Made by a program: the position numbers and the translations under genes. DNA of 37,971 nt, from assembly GCA_028291545.1 (NCBI GenBank), contig JAQGHR010000059.1:1-37971 (forward strand), in the 5' to 3' direction. This document shows positions 18,684 through 26,435 of the stretch, one piece after another (the stretch's first letter is position 1; each line of letters opens with the position of its first letter). The stretch comes from Planctomycetota bacterium. Its GTDB lineage: Bacteria; Planctomycetota; Planctomycetia; Isosphaerales; Isosphaeraceae. The notes beneath the pieces were generated by a model. The model did no database searches. It saw only the letters and a list, made by a program, of their open reading frames with translations, and was not told the origin of the DNA.

Positions 18684-19616
18684 TCACAACACCGTGCGGA
18701 AGTATTCCAGGGTCTTCGCCAGACCTTCCGCCCGGTCGATCTTCGGCTCCCATCCCAGCAAGGTGCGTGCCTTGGTGATATCGGGTTTGCGACGTTTGGG
18801 ATCATCCTGGGGGAGGGGCTCATAAATGATCCGGCTCTTGGATTCCGGCACCATTTGCAGGATCTCGTTCGCCAGTTCCAGGACGGTGATCTCCGAGGGA
18901 TTGCCGATGTTCACGGGGTCGGAGTAGTCCGACAGCAAGAGGCGATAGATCCCGTCGACGAGGTCCGTGACGTAGCAGAAACTGCGGGTCTGTTCCCCCT
19001 GGCCGAAGACCGTCAGGTCTTCACCGCGAAGGATCTGCCCCATGAAGGCCGGAAGGACGCGGCCATCATTGAGCCGCATCCTCGGCCCGTACGTATTGAA
19101 GATCCGAACGATCCGTGTAGGGACCTTGTGATAACGGTGGTAGGCCATGACGATGGCCTCCGCGAACCGCTTGGCCTCGTCGTAACAGCCGCGAGGGCCG
19201 ATAGGATTGACGTTGCCCCAGTAATCTTCGCGCTGGGGGTGGACCTCCGGATCGCCATAGATCTCCGACGTGGACGCCATCAAGAGGCGAGCGTTCTTGG
19301 CCTTCGCCAACCCGAGGGCGTTGTGCGTGCCGAGCGAACCGACCTTGAGGGTCGCGATCGGGTGGGCGAGATAGTCGGCCGGGCTGGCCGGGCTGGCGAA
19401 GTGGAGGATGGCATCGACGGGTCCGTCGATCAGCAGAGGCTCGGAGATATTATGCTTGCGGAATGCGAACCCGGGGTTGGCTCCCAGGTGCTCGATATTG
19501 CGGAGGTGGCCGGTCAGAAGGTTATCGACTGCGATGACCTCGTGCCCCTCGGCCAGGAACCGCTCGCAAAGGTGGGAGCCGACAAAGCCGGCACCTCCGG
19601 TGATGACCGTCCTCAC
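18684..19616 (-). CDS. UDP-glucuronate decarboxylase (UDP-xylose synthase)
   Basis: A 310-residue NAD-dependent short-chain dehydrogenase/reductase that oxidises and decarboxylates UDP-glucuronate to UDP-xylose. Landmarks: '[17 protein letters not shown]' (Rossmann loop), '[14 protein letters not shown]', '[12 protein letters not shown]', '[17 protein letters not shown]', catalytic Tyr145-x-x-x-Lys149 in '[12 protein letters not shown]', '[17 protein letters not shown]' and '[16 protein letters not shown]'. The 'SPASP' and '[10 protein letters not shown]'-like segments are typical of UXS and separate it from GalE and dTDP-glucose dehydratases. Together with galE it serves polysaccharide or glycoprotein synthesis. 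Confidence 0.93.
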   Translation of the reverse strand: MRTVITGGAGFVGSHLCERFLAEGHEVIAVDNLLTGHLRNIEHLGANPGFAFRKHNISEPLLIDGPVDAILHFASPASPADYLAHPIATLKVGSLGTHNALGLAKAKNARLLMASTSEIYGDPEVHPQREDYWGNVNPIGPRGCYDEAKRFAEAIVMAYHRYHKVPTRIVRIFNTYGPRMRLNDGRVLPAFMGQILRGEDLTVFGQGEQTRSFCYVTDLVDGIYRLLLSDYSDPVNIGNPSEITVLELANEILQMVPESKSRIIYEPLPQDDPKRRKPDITKARTLLGWEPKIDRAEGLAKTLEYFRTVL

Positions 19617-19654
19617 GCTGGATCTCTCCGTAAGCCATCTCGAACCGCGACACC

Positions 19655-19673
19655 GTCGAGGACCAACCTCGAC
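19655..19673 (-). terminator. Hairpin upstream of the UDP-glucuronate decarboxylase gene
   Basis: GTCGAGG (19655-19661) and CCTCGAC (19667-19673) form a perfect 7-bp stem with a 5-base loop between the small lipoprotein stop (19681) and the UXS start (19616). It may separate the dapB group from the sugar-nucleotide genes. Confidence 0.4.
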
Positions 19674-19680
19674 ACCCTCG

Positions 19681-19896
19681 TCACGGCCCGGCCTTCACTA
19701 GAACACCTGGAGCGTTCACGATCGTGCCGACTTGCGCGCTCACGCCGGGGGCCGTGATGTGGGTTGAACCGTCCGCACCAAGCTGGTTTCCGCCACGCGT
19801 CGCGGAGAGTTGCGCCTCAGGCGCGGGCTTGGGCTTGGCGTCACAACCGAAGGCTGCCAATCCCAGGAGAGTCACTGCAAGAAGTCGTCGCGTCAT
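19681..19896 (-). CDS. Small lipoprotein of unknown function
   Basis: From ATG 19896 the product is 71 residues: '[18 protein letters not shown]' is a lipoprotein signal with lipobox 'AAFGC' (Cys18), followed by a Pro/Lys linker and a Gly/Val/Ala-rich tail with no domain I know. AGGA lies a suitable distance upstream. The frame is open to 19947, but only the later start gives a signal peptide. Its first 56 bases overlap the end of the upstream CxxC protein gene in another frame. Confidence 0.65.
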   Translation of the reverse strand: MTRRLLAVTLLGLAAFGCDAKPKPAPEAQLSATRGGNQLGADGSTHITAPGVSAQVGTIVNAPGVLVKAGP

Positions 19897-20353
19897 GTCC
19901 TGGTTCCTCCGCAACAAGATCAAGGTGGTGGGTCTGCCGGTGCCCATCGACCAGCCTGGCGTCGTCGTCGGAATCGGATGCCGCCTCGTTATCCACGCTC
20001 CACCGATCCATCACCCCGGGGAGGGGGTAATCTGTGAGCGGGAGGCCTTCGATTCCGAACACATCCCTGAGCCGCAAATAGCCTTGTGTCACTCTGGCTT
20101 CCTCGATCGCGACGAACTCGGGATCGAGGTTCGACTTCCCGAAAAATCCTTCGATCACCACGGCCTCGAAACCCTCTGCCGTGATGAATTGAGCCAGAGT
20201 GGGATTGCAACGGATGTGCCGTTCCGGCGCGATGTGGAGTTTCTCGGGATCGACCTCTCCGAGGACATACCGCAGATAAAGGTCGGACCCGGTGATGTCC
20301 TCGACCTCCTCGCCGCAGACTTCGCACAGGTATCCCTGTTCACATTGGGCCAT
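19841..20353 (-). CDS. Uncharacterised protein with N-terminal CxxC pairs
   Basis: A 170-residue soluble protein. The N-terminus 'MAQCEQGYLCEVCGEEVEDI' carries three cysteines (Cys4, Cys10, Cys13), and a further 'RHIRCNPTLAQFI' Cys follows, so a metal site is plausible. 'SDLYLRYVLGEVDPEKL' precedes it. The C-terminal 45 residues are polar, low in structure and cross the start of the next lipoprotein gene; they may be a read-through extension. I know similar sequences only as hypothetical planctomycete proteins. It starts 24 bases after dapB ends, on the same strand, so it is probably in the dapB operon. Confidence 0.75.
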   Translation of the reverse strand: MAQCEQGYLCEVCGEEVEDITGSDLYLRYVLGEVDPEKLHIAPERHIRCNPTLAQFITAEGFEAVVIEGFFGKSNLDPEFVAIEEARVTQGYLRLRDVFGIEGLPLTDYPLPGVMDRWSVDNEAASDSDDDARLVDGHRQTHHLDLVAEEPGHDATTSCSDSPGIGSLRL

Positions 20354-20377
20354 GATTGCGTTCCGTAGGACAGAGGA

Positions 20378-21172
20378 TCACGCGAGGAGATCCTCCATCG
20401 TGTACAACTTCGGCGGCTTGCCGATGAGAAACTTGGCCGCATCGAGAGCCCCTCTCGCAAACCCATCGCGATTCAAGGCCCGATGCGACAGTTCCAGGCA
20501 TTCGCCCATGAGGCCGAACACGATCGTGTGCTCCCCCGGATTGTCGCCCGAACGAAGAGCATGGATGCCGATCTCGCCTCTCGGCCGCTCGCCGACGATT
20601 CCGCTTCGGCCGTGAACGAACTGGCTCGATCCGATCGCCTTGGCGACCACGTCGGCAATCTTGAGGGCTGTACCGCTCGGCGCGTCTTTTTTGAAGTGGT
20701 GGTGCCGCTCGACGATCTCGATATCGGCCCCGTCGCCCAACGCCTTCGCCGCCTCGCCCGCGAGGCGAAACAGCAAGTTCACCGCCTTGCTGAAATTGGC
20801 CGAAATGAACAGCGGAATCGTCGTCGCATACAATTCCAGCTCTCGCCGCTGCTCCGGCTCAAAGCCAGTCGTGCCGACGACCAAGGGGATGCCGCCCTCG
20901 GCGCATCGCCTTGCCAGCGGAAGGGTCGCGTCCGGTGTGGAAAAGTCGATCACGACATCCACCGTCTTGTGCAGATCCGACCTGAGAGGCTCGCCCAGCG
21001 GCCCGAGACCGATCAAGACGCCCGCGTCATGACCCAGGTGCAGATGGTCCGGCCGATCGAGGGCCGCTCCCAGCGCAACGCTCGGATCGGCGGCGATCAG
21101 CTGGATGATCCGCGCGCCCATGCGTCCGGTCGCGCCATGCATGGCGATGGATAAAGGCTTCAAAACAGCCAC
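20378..21172 (-). CDS. dapB: 4-hydroxy-tetrahydrodipicolinate reductase
   Basis: A 264-residue cytosolic NAD(P)H-dependent enzyme of the diaminopimelate/lysine pathway, needed for lysine and, where present, peptidoglycan. Landmarks: nucleotide-binding 'HGATGRMGARIIQLI' (about 12-26), 'VDVVIDFSTPDATL', 'PLVVGTTGFEPEQ', 'ISANFSKAVNLLF', and the catalytic and substrate-binding 'EIVERHHHFKKDAPSGTA'. 'GEHTIVFG' is also typical. Length is normal for the family. It is the first gene of a minus-strand run: dapB, CxxC protein, lipoprotein, UXS, galE. Confidence 0.96.
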   Translation of the reverse strand: MAVLKPLSIAMHGATGRMGARIIQLIAADPSVALGAALDRPDHLHLGHDAGVLIGLGPLGEPLRSDLHKTVDVVIDFSTPDATLPLARRCAEGGIPLVVGTTGFEPEQRRELELYATTIPLFISANFSKAVNLLFRLAGEAAKALGDGADIEIVERHHHFKKDAPSGTALKIADVVAKAIGSSQFVHGRSGIVGERPRGEIGIHALRSGDNPGEHTIVFGLMGECLELSHRALNRDGFARGALDAAKFLIGKPPKLYTMEDLLA

Positions 21173-21227
21173 GTTGCGGCAATCCTTCAGAGCGATGTGA
21201 GAGAAACCTCTGCGATATGACGAGGCG

Positions 21228-21788
21228 TCATCTTACCATGACGGATGAGGTCGCGGGAAGGCTTGGCTCCGTTGGTCTTGAGGAGGATCGACCACGAGCG
21301 ACGAGCGTGATGCCGTGCTGCGAAGTGAACCATCCACAGAGGCTCGCAAACGCGACGAGTGGCAGAGTCAGATCAAGGGCGCAAACAAACAGGTAAAGAA
21401 ATTCAACAAGGGAAACGGGCAAAATCAGCCTGTGGATCCCTTCCATGTCCTCGATTTCCACCATCCTGTTGACCGGCCCGATCGCCCAATGATTGTAGGC
21501 ACGCAACTGATCCCGACACGTGGCTGCCCAGAAACCAACGAGCATCGATGCGGCGGTTCCGACAATCGTGAAGCCCACGAGGAAGGAGTTCGCTTCGCCA
21601 GTCCGCCTGAGTTGCCAGGCGACAGAGAAGCAGCAAACGAGCAGAAGGCTCGCGGTCGGAAACATGGAATAACCCAGAGCCTCGAAAGGATACGGCCAAT
21701 CAAGGGCCATCTTCATGATTGCCAGATCCACCGCGACCAACAGGGCCACGATCATCATCACCGAGAGAGAGATTCGCGGCCGCTTCAT
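21228..21788 (-). CDS. Membrane protein of unknown function
   Basis: A 186-residue protein with about four hydrophobic helices ('LSVMMIVALLVAVDLAIMKMAL', 'SMFPTASLLLVCCFSVAW', 'FLVGFTIVGTAASMLVGFWAA', 'LVEFLYLFVCALDLTLPLVAFASLCGWF') and a polar C-terminal tail. No family recognised. The start is ATG 21788 ('MKRPRISLSVMMIVALL'), again of the planctomycete small-membrane-protein style. It lies between thrC and dapB on the same strand, 55 bases before dapB and 113 bases after thrC, so co-expression is possible but not evident. Confidence 0.7.
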   Translation of the reverse strand: MKRPRISLSVMMIVALLVAVDLAIMKMALDWPYPFEALGYSMFPTASLLLVCCFSVAWQLRRTGEANSFLVGFTIVGTAASMLVGFWAATCRDQLRAYNHWAIGPVNRMVEIEDMEGIHRLILPVSLVEFLYLFVCALDLTLPLVAFASLCGWFTSQHGITLVARGRSSSRPTEPSLPATSSVMVR

Positions 21789-21901
21789 CGACTCGCTCCC
21801 GCATGGGTACGGTGATGTCGCCTACGGATAGCAGGCTTCGGCTCGGTGCGACCGAAGCGGCGGGAGGGCTGCGAGATCGCGACGCCATCCGAGCAAAGTG
21901 C

Positions 21902-23338
21902 TCAACCACCCGCCGGAGCGTCCGCATAAAGTGCGATCATCCGGATGATGTCGTCCAGGTCATTCGCCACAACCACCGGCCGATTCGCAAATCCCGCGCG
22001 CTTCACGCCGCGACTACCGAGTACCTTCTCGAACTGGTCCTGATCGGCGCTGTGATAGGCCACGGTGGCGGTCGGATCTTTCAACTGGTGACCGGTGAGG
22101 ATGCAGACCACACGGTCGCTCGGCGCAATCACGCCTTCCTCGCGCAACTTGCGGGCACCGGCAACGCTGGCGGCGCTGGCGGGCTCGCAGCCGAGGCCGC
22201 CGGCACCGACCCGGGCCTTGGCGTCCATGATCTCCTGATCGGACACCTGGCGGACGACCCCGTCGCAGAAGTCCAGGGCCCGCAAGCACTTCTTGAGGTT
22301 CACCGGACGGTTGATCTCGATCGCCGAGGCGATCGTGCTGGCCTTGGCCTTGGAAGCATCCAGGAGGTGGTAGTAGGCGTTCGTCACATTCTCATCGGGC
22401 GTGCCGTCCAGCCAGGAAAGGCCATGCGTGCCGACTAATTCCGAGAGCGTCCGCGCCCCGAAGGCGTTGATCACCGCCAGGCGCGGCACTCGATCGATCA
22501 GGCCCAGGTGTTTGAGCTCGATAAATGCCTTGCCGAACGCGGAGGAATTGCCCAGATTACCGCCGGGCACCACGATCCAGTCCGGAGGCTCCCAGTTCAG
22601 AGCCTCCAGGACGCGGAACATGATCGCTTTTTGCCCTTCCAGCCGGAACGGGTTCACCGAGTTCATCAGATAGATGCCCAGCCGGTCGGCCACTTGCTTG
22701 ACGCGCTCCATCGCGTCGTCGAAATCGCCCGCGATCTGAATCGTCAGCGCCCCATGGTCCAGCGCCTGGGAGAGCTTCCCGTAGGCGATCTTGCCCGAGC
22801 CGACGAAGATGATCGCCTTGAATCCGAAGCTCGTCGCCGAGCAGAAGACCGCCAGGGCCGCCGACGTGTTGCCCGTGCTTGCGCAGGCGACCCGACGCGC
22901 GTTCACCATCCGTGCGTGGGTGAACGCGGCGGTCATGCCGTTATCCTTGAAGCTGCCGGAGGGGTTCATCCCCTCGTACTGGAGCAACAGGTTGCCGGGA
23001 TTCATCCCCACATACTGCGCCACCTTGTCGGCCGGCTGGAGCAGGGTCTGGCCTTCGCCGATGGTGACGATCTGGTCGGGAGGGGCGAACGGCAAGAGCT
23101 CGCGGAACCGCCAGACACCCGAGAAGCAAAGGGGATCGAGCCGTCGCGACCATTTCGCCTCGAAGTCGCTCAGGCGATCGGGAACCGGCAGGCGGTCCCA
23201 ATCGTAAACGACATCGAGCAGGTCACCGCATCTGGGACATGCGAAGACGGCCTGATCGACGCCGAGCGTGTTGCGACACGCGGGGTTAAGGCACTGCTGA
23301 TACGCCAGGTCCGTGGCCGTTTCGATCGCGATCGACAT
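21902..23338 (-). CDS. thrC: Threonine synthase
   Basis: A 478-residue PLP enzyme converting O-phospho-homoserine to threonine. It has an N-terminal zinc-ribbon-like region ('[11 protein letters not shown]', '[11 protein letters not shown]'), as in the longer threonine synthases, then the PLP lysine Lys131 in '[13 protein letters not shown]', '[14 protein letters not shown]' (phosphate-binding and Asn contacts), '[14 protein letters not shown]', and '[11 protein letters not shown]'. ATG 23338 with GGAGG three to four bases before it is preferred over ATG 23365. Together with dapB it gives two aspartate-family steps within 3 kb, although other genes intervene. It is divergent from hpf. Confidence 0.95.
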   Translation of the reverse strand: MSIAIETATDLAYQQCLNPACRNTLGVDQAVFACPRCGDLLDVVYDWDRLPVPDRLSDFEAKWSRRLDPLCFSGVWRFRELLPFAPPDQIVTIGEGQTLLQPADKVAQYVGMNPGNLLLQYEGMNPSGSFKDNGMTAAFTHARMVNARRVACASTGNTSAALAVFCSATSFGFKAIIFVGSGKIAYGKLSQALDHGALTIQIAGDFDDAMERVKQVADRLGIYLMNSVNPFRLEGQKAIMFRVLEALNWEPPDWIVVPGGNLGNSSAFGKAFIELKHLGLIDRVPRLAVINAFGARTLSELVGTHGLSWLDGTPDENVTNAYYHLLDASKAKASTIASAIEINRPVNLKKCLRALDFCDGVVRQVSDQEIMDAKARVGAGGLGCEPASAASVAGARKLREEGVIAPSDRVVCILTGHQLKDPTATVAYHSADQDQFEKVLGSRGVKRAGFANRPVVVANDLDDIIRMIALYADAPAGG

Positions 23339-23445
23339 CACCTCCACCCCTTCGCTCGGCCGCAACTGTCCGTCGGGACCGGCGATCCCGCCTCTTCACA
23401 GCTGTGTATTCTATGCAACCCCGAGAGTCTGCGAAAGATGAGCCG

Positions 23446-23474
23446 TGGCGATGGCATCCGGGTTGCCATACAAT
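23446..23474 (+). promoter_or_regulatory. Candidate promoter of hpf
   Basis: TACAAT at 23469-23474 matches five of six positions of the -10 consensus; 17 bases upstream TGGCGA is a weak -35. It is 42 bases before the hpf start. Confidence 0.35.
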
Positions 23475-23515
23475 CCGACAGAGGCTTGATCTCTCCGCTC
23501 AACGAGGTGATCCAC

Positions 23516-23857
23516 ATGCAAGTCCAGGTACACACGGACAATCACATTTCCGGCCGCGAGGCGCTGGTCGATCGGGTCGAGACCGAGGTTGAAGGCACCC
23601 TCTCTCGATTCGCCGGCCGCCTGACCCGGGTGGAGGTCTTTCTCAGCGACGAGAATGGACCGAAACACGGCTCCGACGATAAGCGATGTCTGATGGAAGC
23701 CCGGATCGCCGGTCATCAGCCCCTGACCGTCACGCATCATGCGGCGACGCTCGACGAGGCGATTGCCGGCGCGGCCTTGAAGCTGGAACATAACCTCGAT
23801 CACACCCTCGGCAAGCTGCACGACCCCAAGGGACGCCTGTCGTACTCGGGCGAATAG
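23516..23857 (+). CDS. hpf: Ribosome hibernation/modulation factor, HPF/RaiA family (short form)
   Basis: A 113-residue cytosolic protein. 'VDRVETEVEGTLSRFAGRLTRVEVFLSDENG' is the conserved alpha-beta core, followed by 'CLMEARIAGHQPLTVTHHAATLDEAIAGAALKLEHNLDHTLGKL', which matches sigma-54 modulation/S30EA family proteins that bind the small ribosomal subunit and silence ribosomes in stress or stationary phase. The C-terminal dimerisation domain of long HPF is absent. The start ATG 23516 has GAGGTGA (23504-23510) five bases upstream; the much longer frame from 22508 is antisense to thrC and is discarded. It is a lone gene, divergent from thrC. Confidence 0.88.
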   Translation: MQVQVHTDNHISGREALVDRVETEVEGTLSRFAGRLTRVEVFLSDENGPKHGSDDKRCLMEARIAGHQPLTVTHHAATLDEAIAGAALKLEHNLDHTLGKLHDPKGRLSYSGE

Positions 23858-23935
23858 GTCGCAGTACAGGAGGCAACGATTAGCCCCCAACTCGCCGGAA
23901 GGCGTCGGTGGGCGTTGCCCGATTCCGCGGCCGTG

Positions 23936-23962
23936 GGCCGGATTTTCCTCTAAGATCCGGCC
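23936..23962 (+). terminator. Hairpin after hpf, candidate terminator
   Basis: GGCCGGAT (23936-23943) and ATCCGGCC (23955-23962) form a perfect 8-bp stem with an 11-base loop, 78 bases after the hpf stop and 60 bases before the next start. No T-run follows. It could instead act in the leader of the next gene. Confidence 0.4.
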
Positions 23963-24022
23963 ATATCCGCCGTATCCTCATCACCGGATGCGACCAATTC
24001 CCTCGTCGCGATTGAGGAGAAC

Positions 24023-24607
24023 ATGGCAATGACAACGCTGGACGTGATTAACGGGATGGATCTGGCCTCGCCATGTAAGGCCTCCTGGAACGCAATGATC
24101 GGCGACGATCGGACTCGACTGTGCGCCCATTGCGATAAGCATGTTTACAACATCGCCGCGATGACGAGCACCGAGATCCTCGAACTGATCCGCGAGACCG
24201 AGGGGAGTTTCTGCGGAAGGCTGTACCGCCGTCGGGACGGCACCATGCTGACGGCCGACTGCCCTGTGGGCGCCAAGGCCTTCTCCTCTGGTCGCATGCA
24301 CCGTGTACTGACGTACGGCGTCCTGGGATTGGGATTCCTCACGACGGGTGCCTTCTTGAAAGCGGCCTCGGATCGCTCGCTCACGTGGCCACCCGTCGGA
24401 CCGAGCGTCACGTTCACCGACTGGCGCGAGTGGGCGATGCGGACGTTGGGCTTCGCAGCTCCATCTGCGACAAACCCGTCGCTCCAGGTCAACCTGGCTG
24501 TTCCAGGAGGCATTCGTATCTGTGTACCGCCAGCGTCCCCCACCTCAGGCGAACTCAAGGAGTTTGAGGGCCCGTCGGAGCCCCACCCCGCCGTGAAGAA
24601 CGATTGA
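24023..24607 (+). CDS. Five-cysteine membrane protein of unknown function
   Basis: A 194-residue protein. The N-terminal 85 residues hold five spaced cysteines: Cys18 ('SPCKASWNAMIGDDRTR'), Cys34-x-x-Cys37 ('LCAHCDKHVYN'), Cys64 ('GSFCGRLYRRRDG') and Cys80 ('LTADCPVG'). This pattern recurs in uncharacterised proteins of planctomycetes and some Bacteroidetes and suggests a metal or iron-sulfur site. One membrane helix follows ('VLTYGVLGLGFLTTGAFL'), then a Pro/Ser-rich tail with no domain I recognise. A good ribosome site (GAGGAGA) precedes ATG 24023. It is a lone gene. The call of an N-terminal metal site is inference from the cysteine spacing. Confidence 0.78.
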   Translation: MAMTTLDVINGMDLASPCKASWNAMIGDDRTRLCAHCDKHVYNIAAMTSTEILELIRETEGSFCGRLYRRRDGTMLTADCPVGAKAFSSGRMHRVLTYGVLGLGFLTTGAFLKAASDRSLTWPPVGPSVTFTDWREWAMRTLGFAAPSATNPSLQVNLAVPGGIRICVPPASPTSGELKEFEGPSEPHPAVKND

Positions 24608-24689
24608 TACGGCCAACTTCGGAACATTCGCCACGCGGGAATTGCGCGAGGATTTCACAAGCCCATAAGTGCGTCACCCCGCCTCCGGC

Positions 24690-24717
24690 TTGACGCTCGG
24701 GCCGTTGTCCCTACAAC
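24690..24717 (+). promoter_or_regulatory. Candidate sigma70-type promoter of the epimerase gene
   Basis: TTGACG (24690-24695) and TACAAC (24712-24717), spaced 16 bases apart, match five and four consensus positions and lie about 60 bases before the start at 24779. The rest of the 171-base gap shows nothing else. Confidence 0.4.
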
Positions 24718-24778
24718 ATAGGCACCGAAGCCAGGCCGAAGGACGGCCCGAGTCATTTCCTCATCGAGATTCTTCCCG

Positions 24779-25786
24779 ATGCGAGTCTTTCTCACCGGCG
24801 GGACCGGCCTGATTGGCCGGCGTCTTTCTCGATTCCTGATCGCGCGTGGCGATACGCCCGTGATCCTCTCCCGCCAGGCCGACAAGGCCCGATTGAACCC
24901 CGCGCTGCGCGGCGCGGAGATCGTCCAGGGTGATCCCGGCACACACGGCTCGTGGGAATCGGCCGTCGATGGCTGCGACGCCGCGATCAACCTGGTCGGC
25001 CACAACGTATTCGCGAATCGGTGGTCACCCGAGATCAAGGCGAAGATCCGAGACAGTCGCGTCGTCGGCACCCAGAACCTCGTCGAAGCCATCGCCCGCG
25101 CCGCACGCAGGCCCAGAACGCTCGTCCAGGGCTCGGCCATCGGCTATTACGGACCGACGCAGGACCAGGAGTTGACCGAGGACAGCCCGAGCGGGTCCGA
25201 CTTCATGGCCGAGGTCTGCCGCGAGTGGGAAAGCGCCGCCAGGCCGGCCGAGACCCTGGGCCTTCGCCTGCCGATCATCCGCACGGGCGTAGTTCTGGCC
25301 AAGGGGGAAGGCGCACTCGGGGTGATGACGCCCCTGTTCAAGTGGGTCCCCGGCGGTGCGGCCCCCGTGGGGAGTGGCAAGAACGGCCTGAAGCCCGGCC
25401 GAGGCCAGCAATGGATGAGCTGGATTCATCTCGATGATATCGCCGGCCTGTTCCTGATGGCCCTCGATCATCCCGAAGCGAAGGGGCCGATGAACGGCAC
25501 CTCGCCCAATCCTGTACGCAATTATGAGTTCTCGAAGGAGCTCGCCCGCGCTCTCGGCAGGCGCTGGGTCTTTCTCCCCATCGGCCCTCCGGACTCGATG
25601 CTGAATCTGATCCTGGGAGAAGTCGCGCAGATCGTGACGACGGGTCAGAAAGTCCTGCCCCGAAAGGCCGAGCGACTCGGATATCAGTTCCGGTATCCCG
25701 TCCTGGCGGAAGCGTTGGCCAACCTGTTCGGTCCGACTGCCGAGACCACAAAGGCCAAGCCCGAGGTCGCAGCCACGCGTGATTGA
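24779..25786 (+). CDS. TIGR01777-family (YfcH/SulA-like) NAD-dependent epimerase
   Basis: A 335-residue short-chain dehydrogenase/reductase. The Rossmann loop is 'FLTGGTGLIGRRLSRFL' at the N-terminus. 'AINLVGHNVFANRWSPEIKAKIRDSRVVGTQNLVEAI' is highly characteristic of the TIGR01777 group (usual form 'NLAGE.I...RW....K..I..SRV..T'). 'QGSAIGYYG' supplies the catalytic Ser/Tyr region, 'RTGVVLAKGEGALGVMTPLFK' follows, and 'WMSWIHLDDIAGLFLMAL' completes the signature. The substrate is unknown; members have been linked to cell division and nucleotide-sugar metabolism without firm proof. The cupin gene follows 44 bases later on the same strand and may be co-transcribed. Confidence 0.9.
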   Translation: MRVFLTGGTGLIGRRLSRFLIARGDTPVILSRQADKARLNPALRGAEIVQGDPGTHGSWESAVDGCDAAINLVGHNVFANRWSPEIKAKIRDSRVVGTQNLVEAIARAARRPRTLVQGSAIGYYGPTQDQELTEDSPSGSDFMAEVCREWESAARPAETLGLRLPIIRTGVVLAKGEGALGVMTPLFKWVPGGAAPVGSGKNGLKPGRGQQWMSWIHLDDIAGLFLMALDHPEAKGPMNGTSPNPVRNYEFSKELARALGRRWVFLPIGPPDSMLNLILGEVAQIVTTGQKVLPRKAERLGYQFRYPVLAEALANLFGPTAETTKAKPEVAATRD

Positions 25787-25830
25787 TCAGGGTTTTCGCC
25801 GGGCCTTTCTTTGCCCCCAGGGACTGAATC

Positions 25831-26196
25831 ATGATTCGTCTCATTCCCGCCGCCACAATCATTGAGGCGGCGGGCAACATGCCGAAGCTCATCGAGGAGT
25901 TCGTCGGCCAGGTGAATTCGCAGACGTCCGACCTCAGCATCGCCCGCATGACGAGCCCGTCGGGTTGGATCGAGCCGGGCCAGACGCCGGAATTTGACGA
26001 ATACACGATCGTCCTGAAGGGTTTGTTGCGGGTGACGACCAGGGACGGCGTCGTCGACGTCCGAGCTGGTCAGGCCATCATCTCGCCCCGAGGTGAATGG
26101 GTCCAATACAGCACGCCGGGGCCCGACGGAGCGGAGTATCTCGCGGTGTGCCGACCGGCATTCTCCCCCGAGAGGGTTCGGAGAGATCCGGCCTGA
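25831..26196 (+). CDS. Small cupin-domain protein
   Basis: A 121-residue soluble protein. The cupin barrel is visible as 'IEPGQTPEFDEYTIVLKGLLRVTTRDGVVDVRAGQAIISPRGEWVQYSTPGPDGAEYLAVCRPAF'. Glu in 'FDEYTIVLKG' stands where the first cupin motif carries metal ligands, but the usual His-x-His is missing, so metal binding is uncertain. The family is broad (EutQ-like and sugar-sensing cupins among them), and no function can be given. It follows the epimerase gene. Confidence 0.78.
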   Translation: MIRLIPAATIIEAAGNMPKLIEEFVGQVNSQTSDLSIARMTSPSGWIEPGQTPEFDEYTIVLKGLLRVTTRDGVVDVRAGQAIISPRGEWVQYSTPGPDGAEYLAVCRPAFSPERVRRDPA

Positions 26197-26302
26197 CCGT
26201 CGCGGGCAGGGACGAAGCGCCCCAGGTCCCCGTGGACCCACGGAAGCCGGGTTGACCGGATCGGTTCCGCGAATCCTGCTATCTCTCGCATCTTCATAAT
26301 TC

Positions 26303-26319
26303 CATGCCGGTCCGGCATG
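26303..26319. promoter_or_regulatory. 17-base palindrome adjoining the cobD promoter, candidate operator
   Basis: CATGCCGG-T-CCGGCATG is a perfect inverted repeat with a single central base. It ends three bases before the -35 box at 26323. The one-base loop makes it a poor RNA hairpin, so a protein-binding DNA site is the better reading. Confidence 0.4.
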
Positions 26320-26322
26320 CCA

Positions 26323-26352
26323 TTGACAGCCGCCTCATCGATTCTCCATACT
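26323..26352 (+). promoter_or_regulatory. Candidate sigma70-type promoter of cobD-cobQ
   Basis: TTGACA (26323-26328) is a perfect -35; CATACT (26347-26352) matches four of six -10 positions, with an 18-base spacer. It lies about 85 bases before the proposed GTG start, and it rules against the ATG at 26304, which would be upstream of the promoter. Confidence 0.5.
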
Positions 26353-26435
26353 CTCCCCTTCGGGTTTTCACGGACCATCACTCATCAATCGAAGACGATC
26401 CGGCCCGAGCGGATACGGAGAGGGGGCATCGGCAC

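Noticed and set aside
18015..19757. A 580-residue open frame on the plus strand
   Set aside because: It lies antisense to galE and the UDP-glucuronate decarboxylase gene, both with clear motifs. Its composition (Arg/Asp/Gly-rich, no motifs) is that of a high-GC shadow frame.
21902..23338. Cysteate synthase instead of threonine synthase
   Set aside because: The two are close relatives, but the length, zinc-ribbon start and 'SGSFKDNG' with 'GHQLKDP' fit threonine synthase, and nothing nearby suggests coenzyme M synthesis.
22508..23515. Long in-frame extension upstream of hpf
   Set aside because: It is antisense to thrC; the hpf ribosome site and family N-terminus place the start at 23516.
26303..26319. 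Terminator of the cupin gene
   Set aside because: A one-base loop cannot form an RNA hairpin of that stem, and the site lies next to a promoter.
26197..26435. Cobalamin riboswitch in front of cobD
   Set aside because: I looked for the B12 box (AGCCACTG-like) here, and before cbiB, cbiH-cbiC and the permease, and saw none; a covariance-model scan would be decisive.
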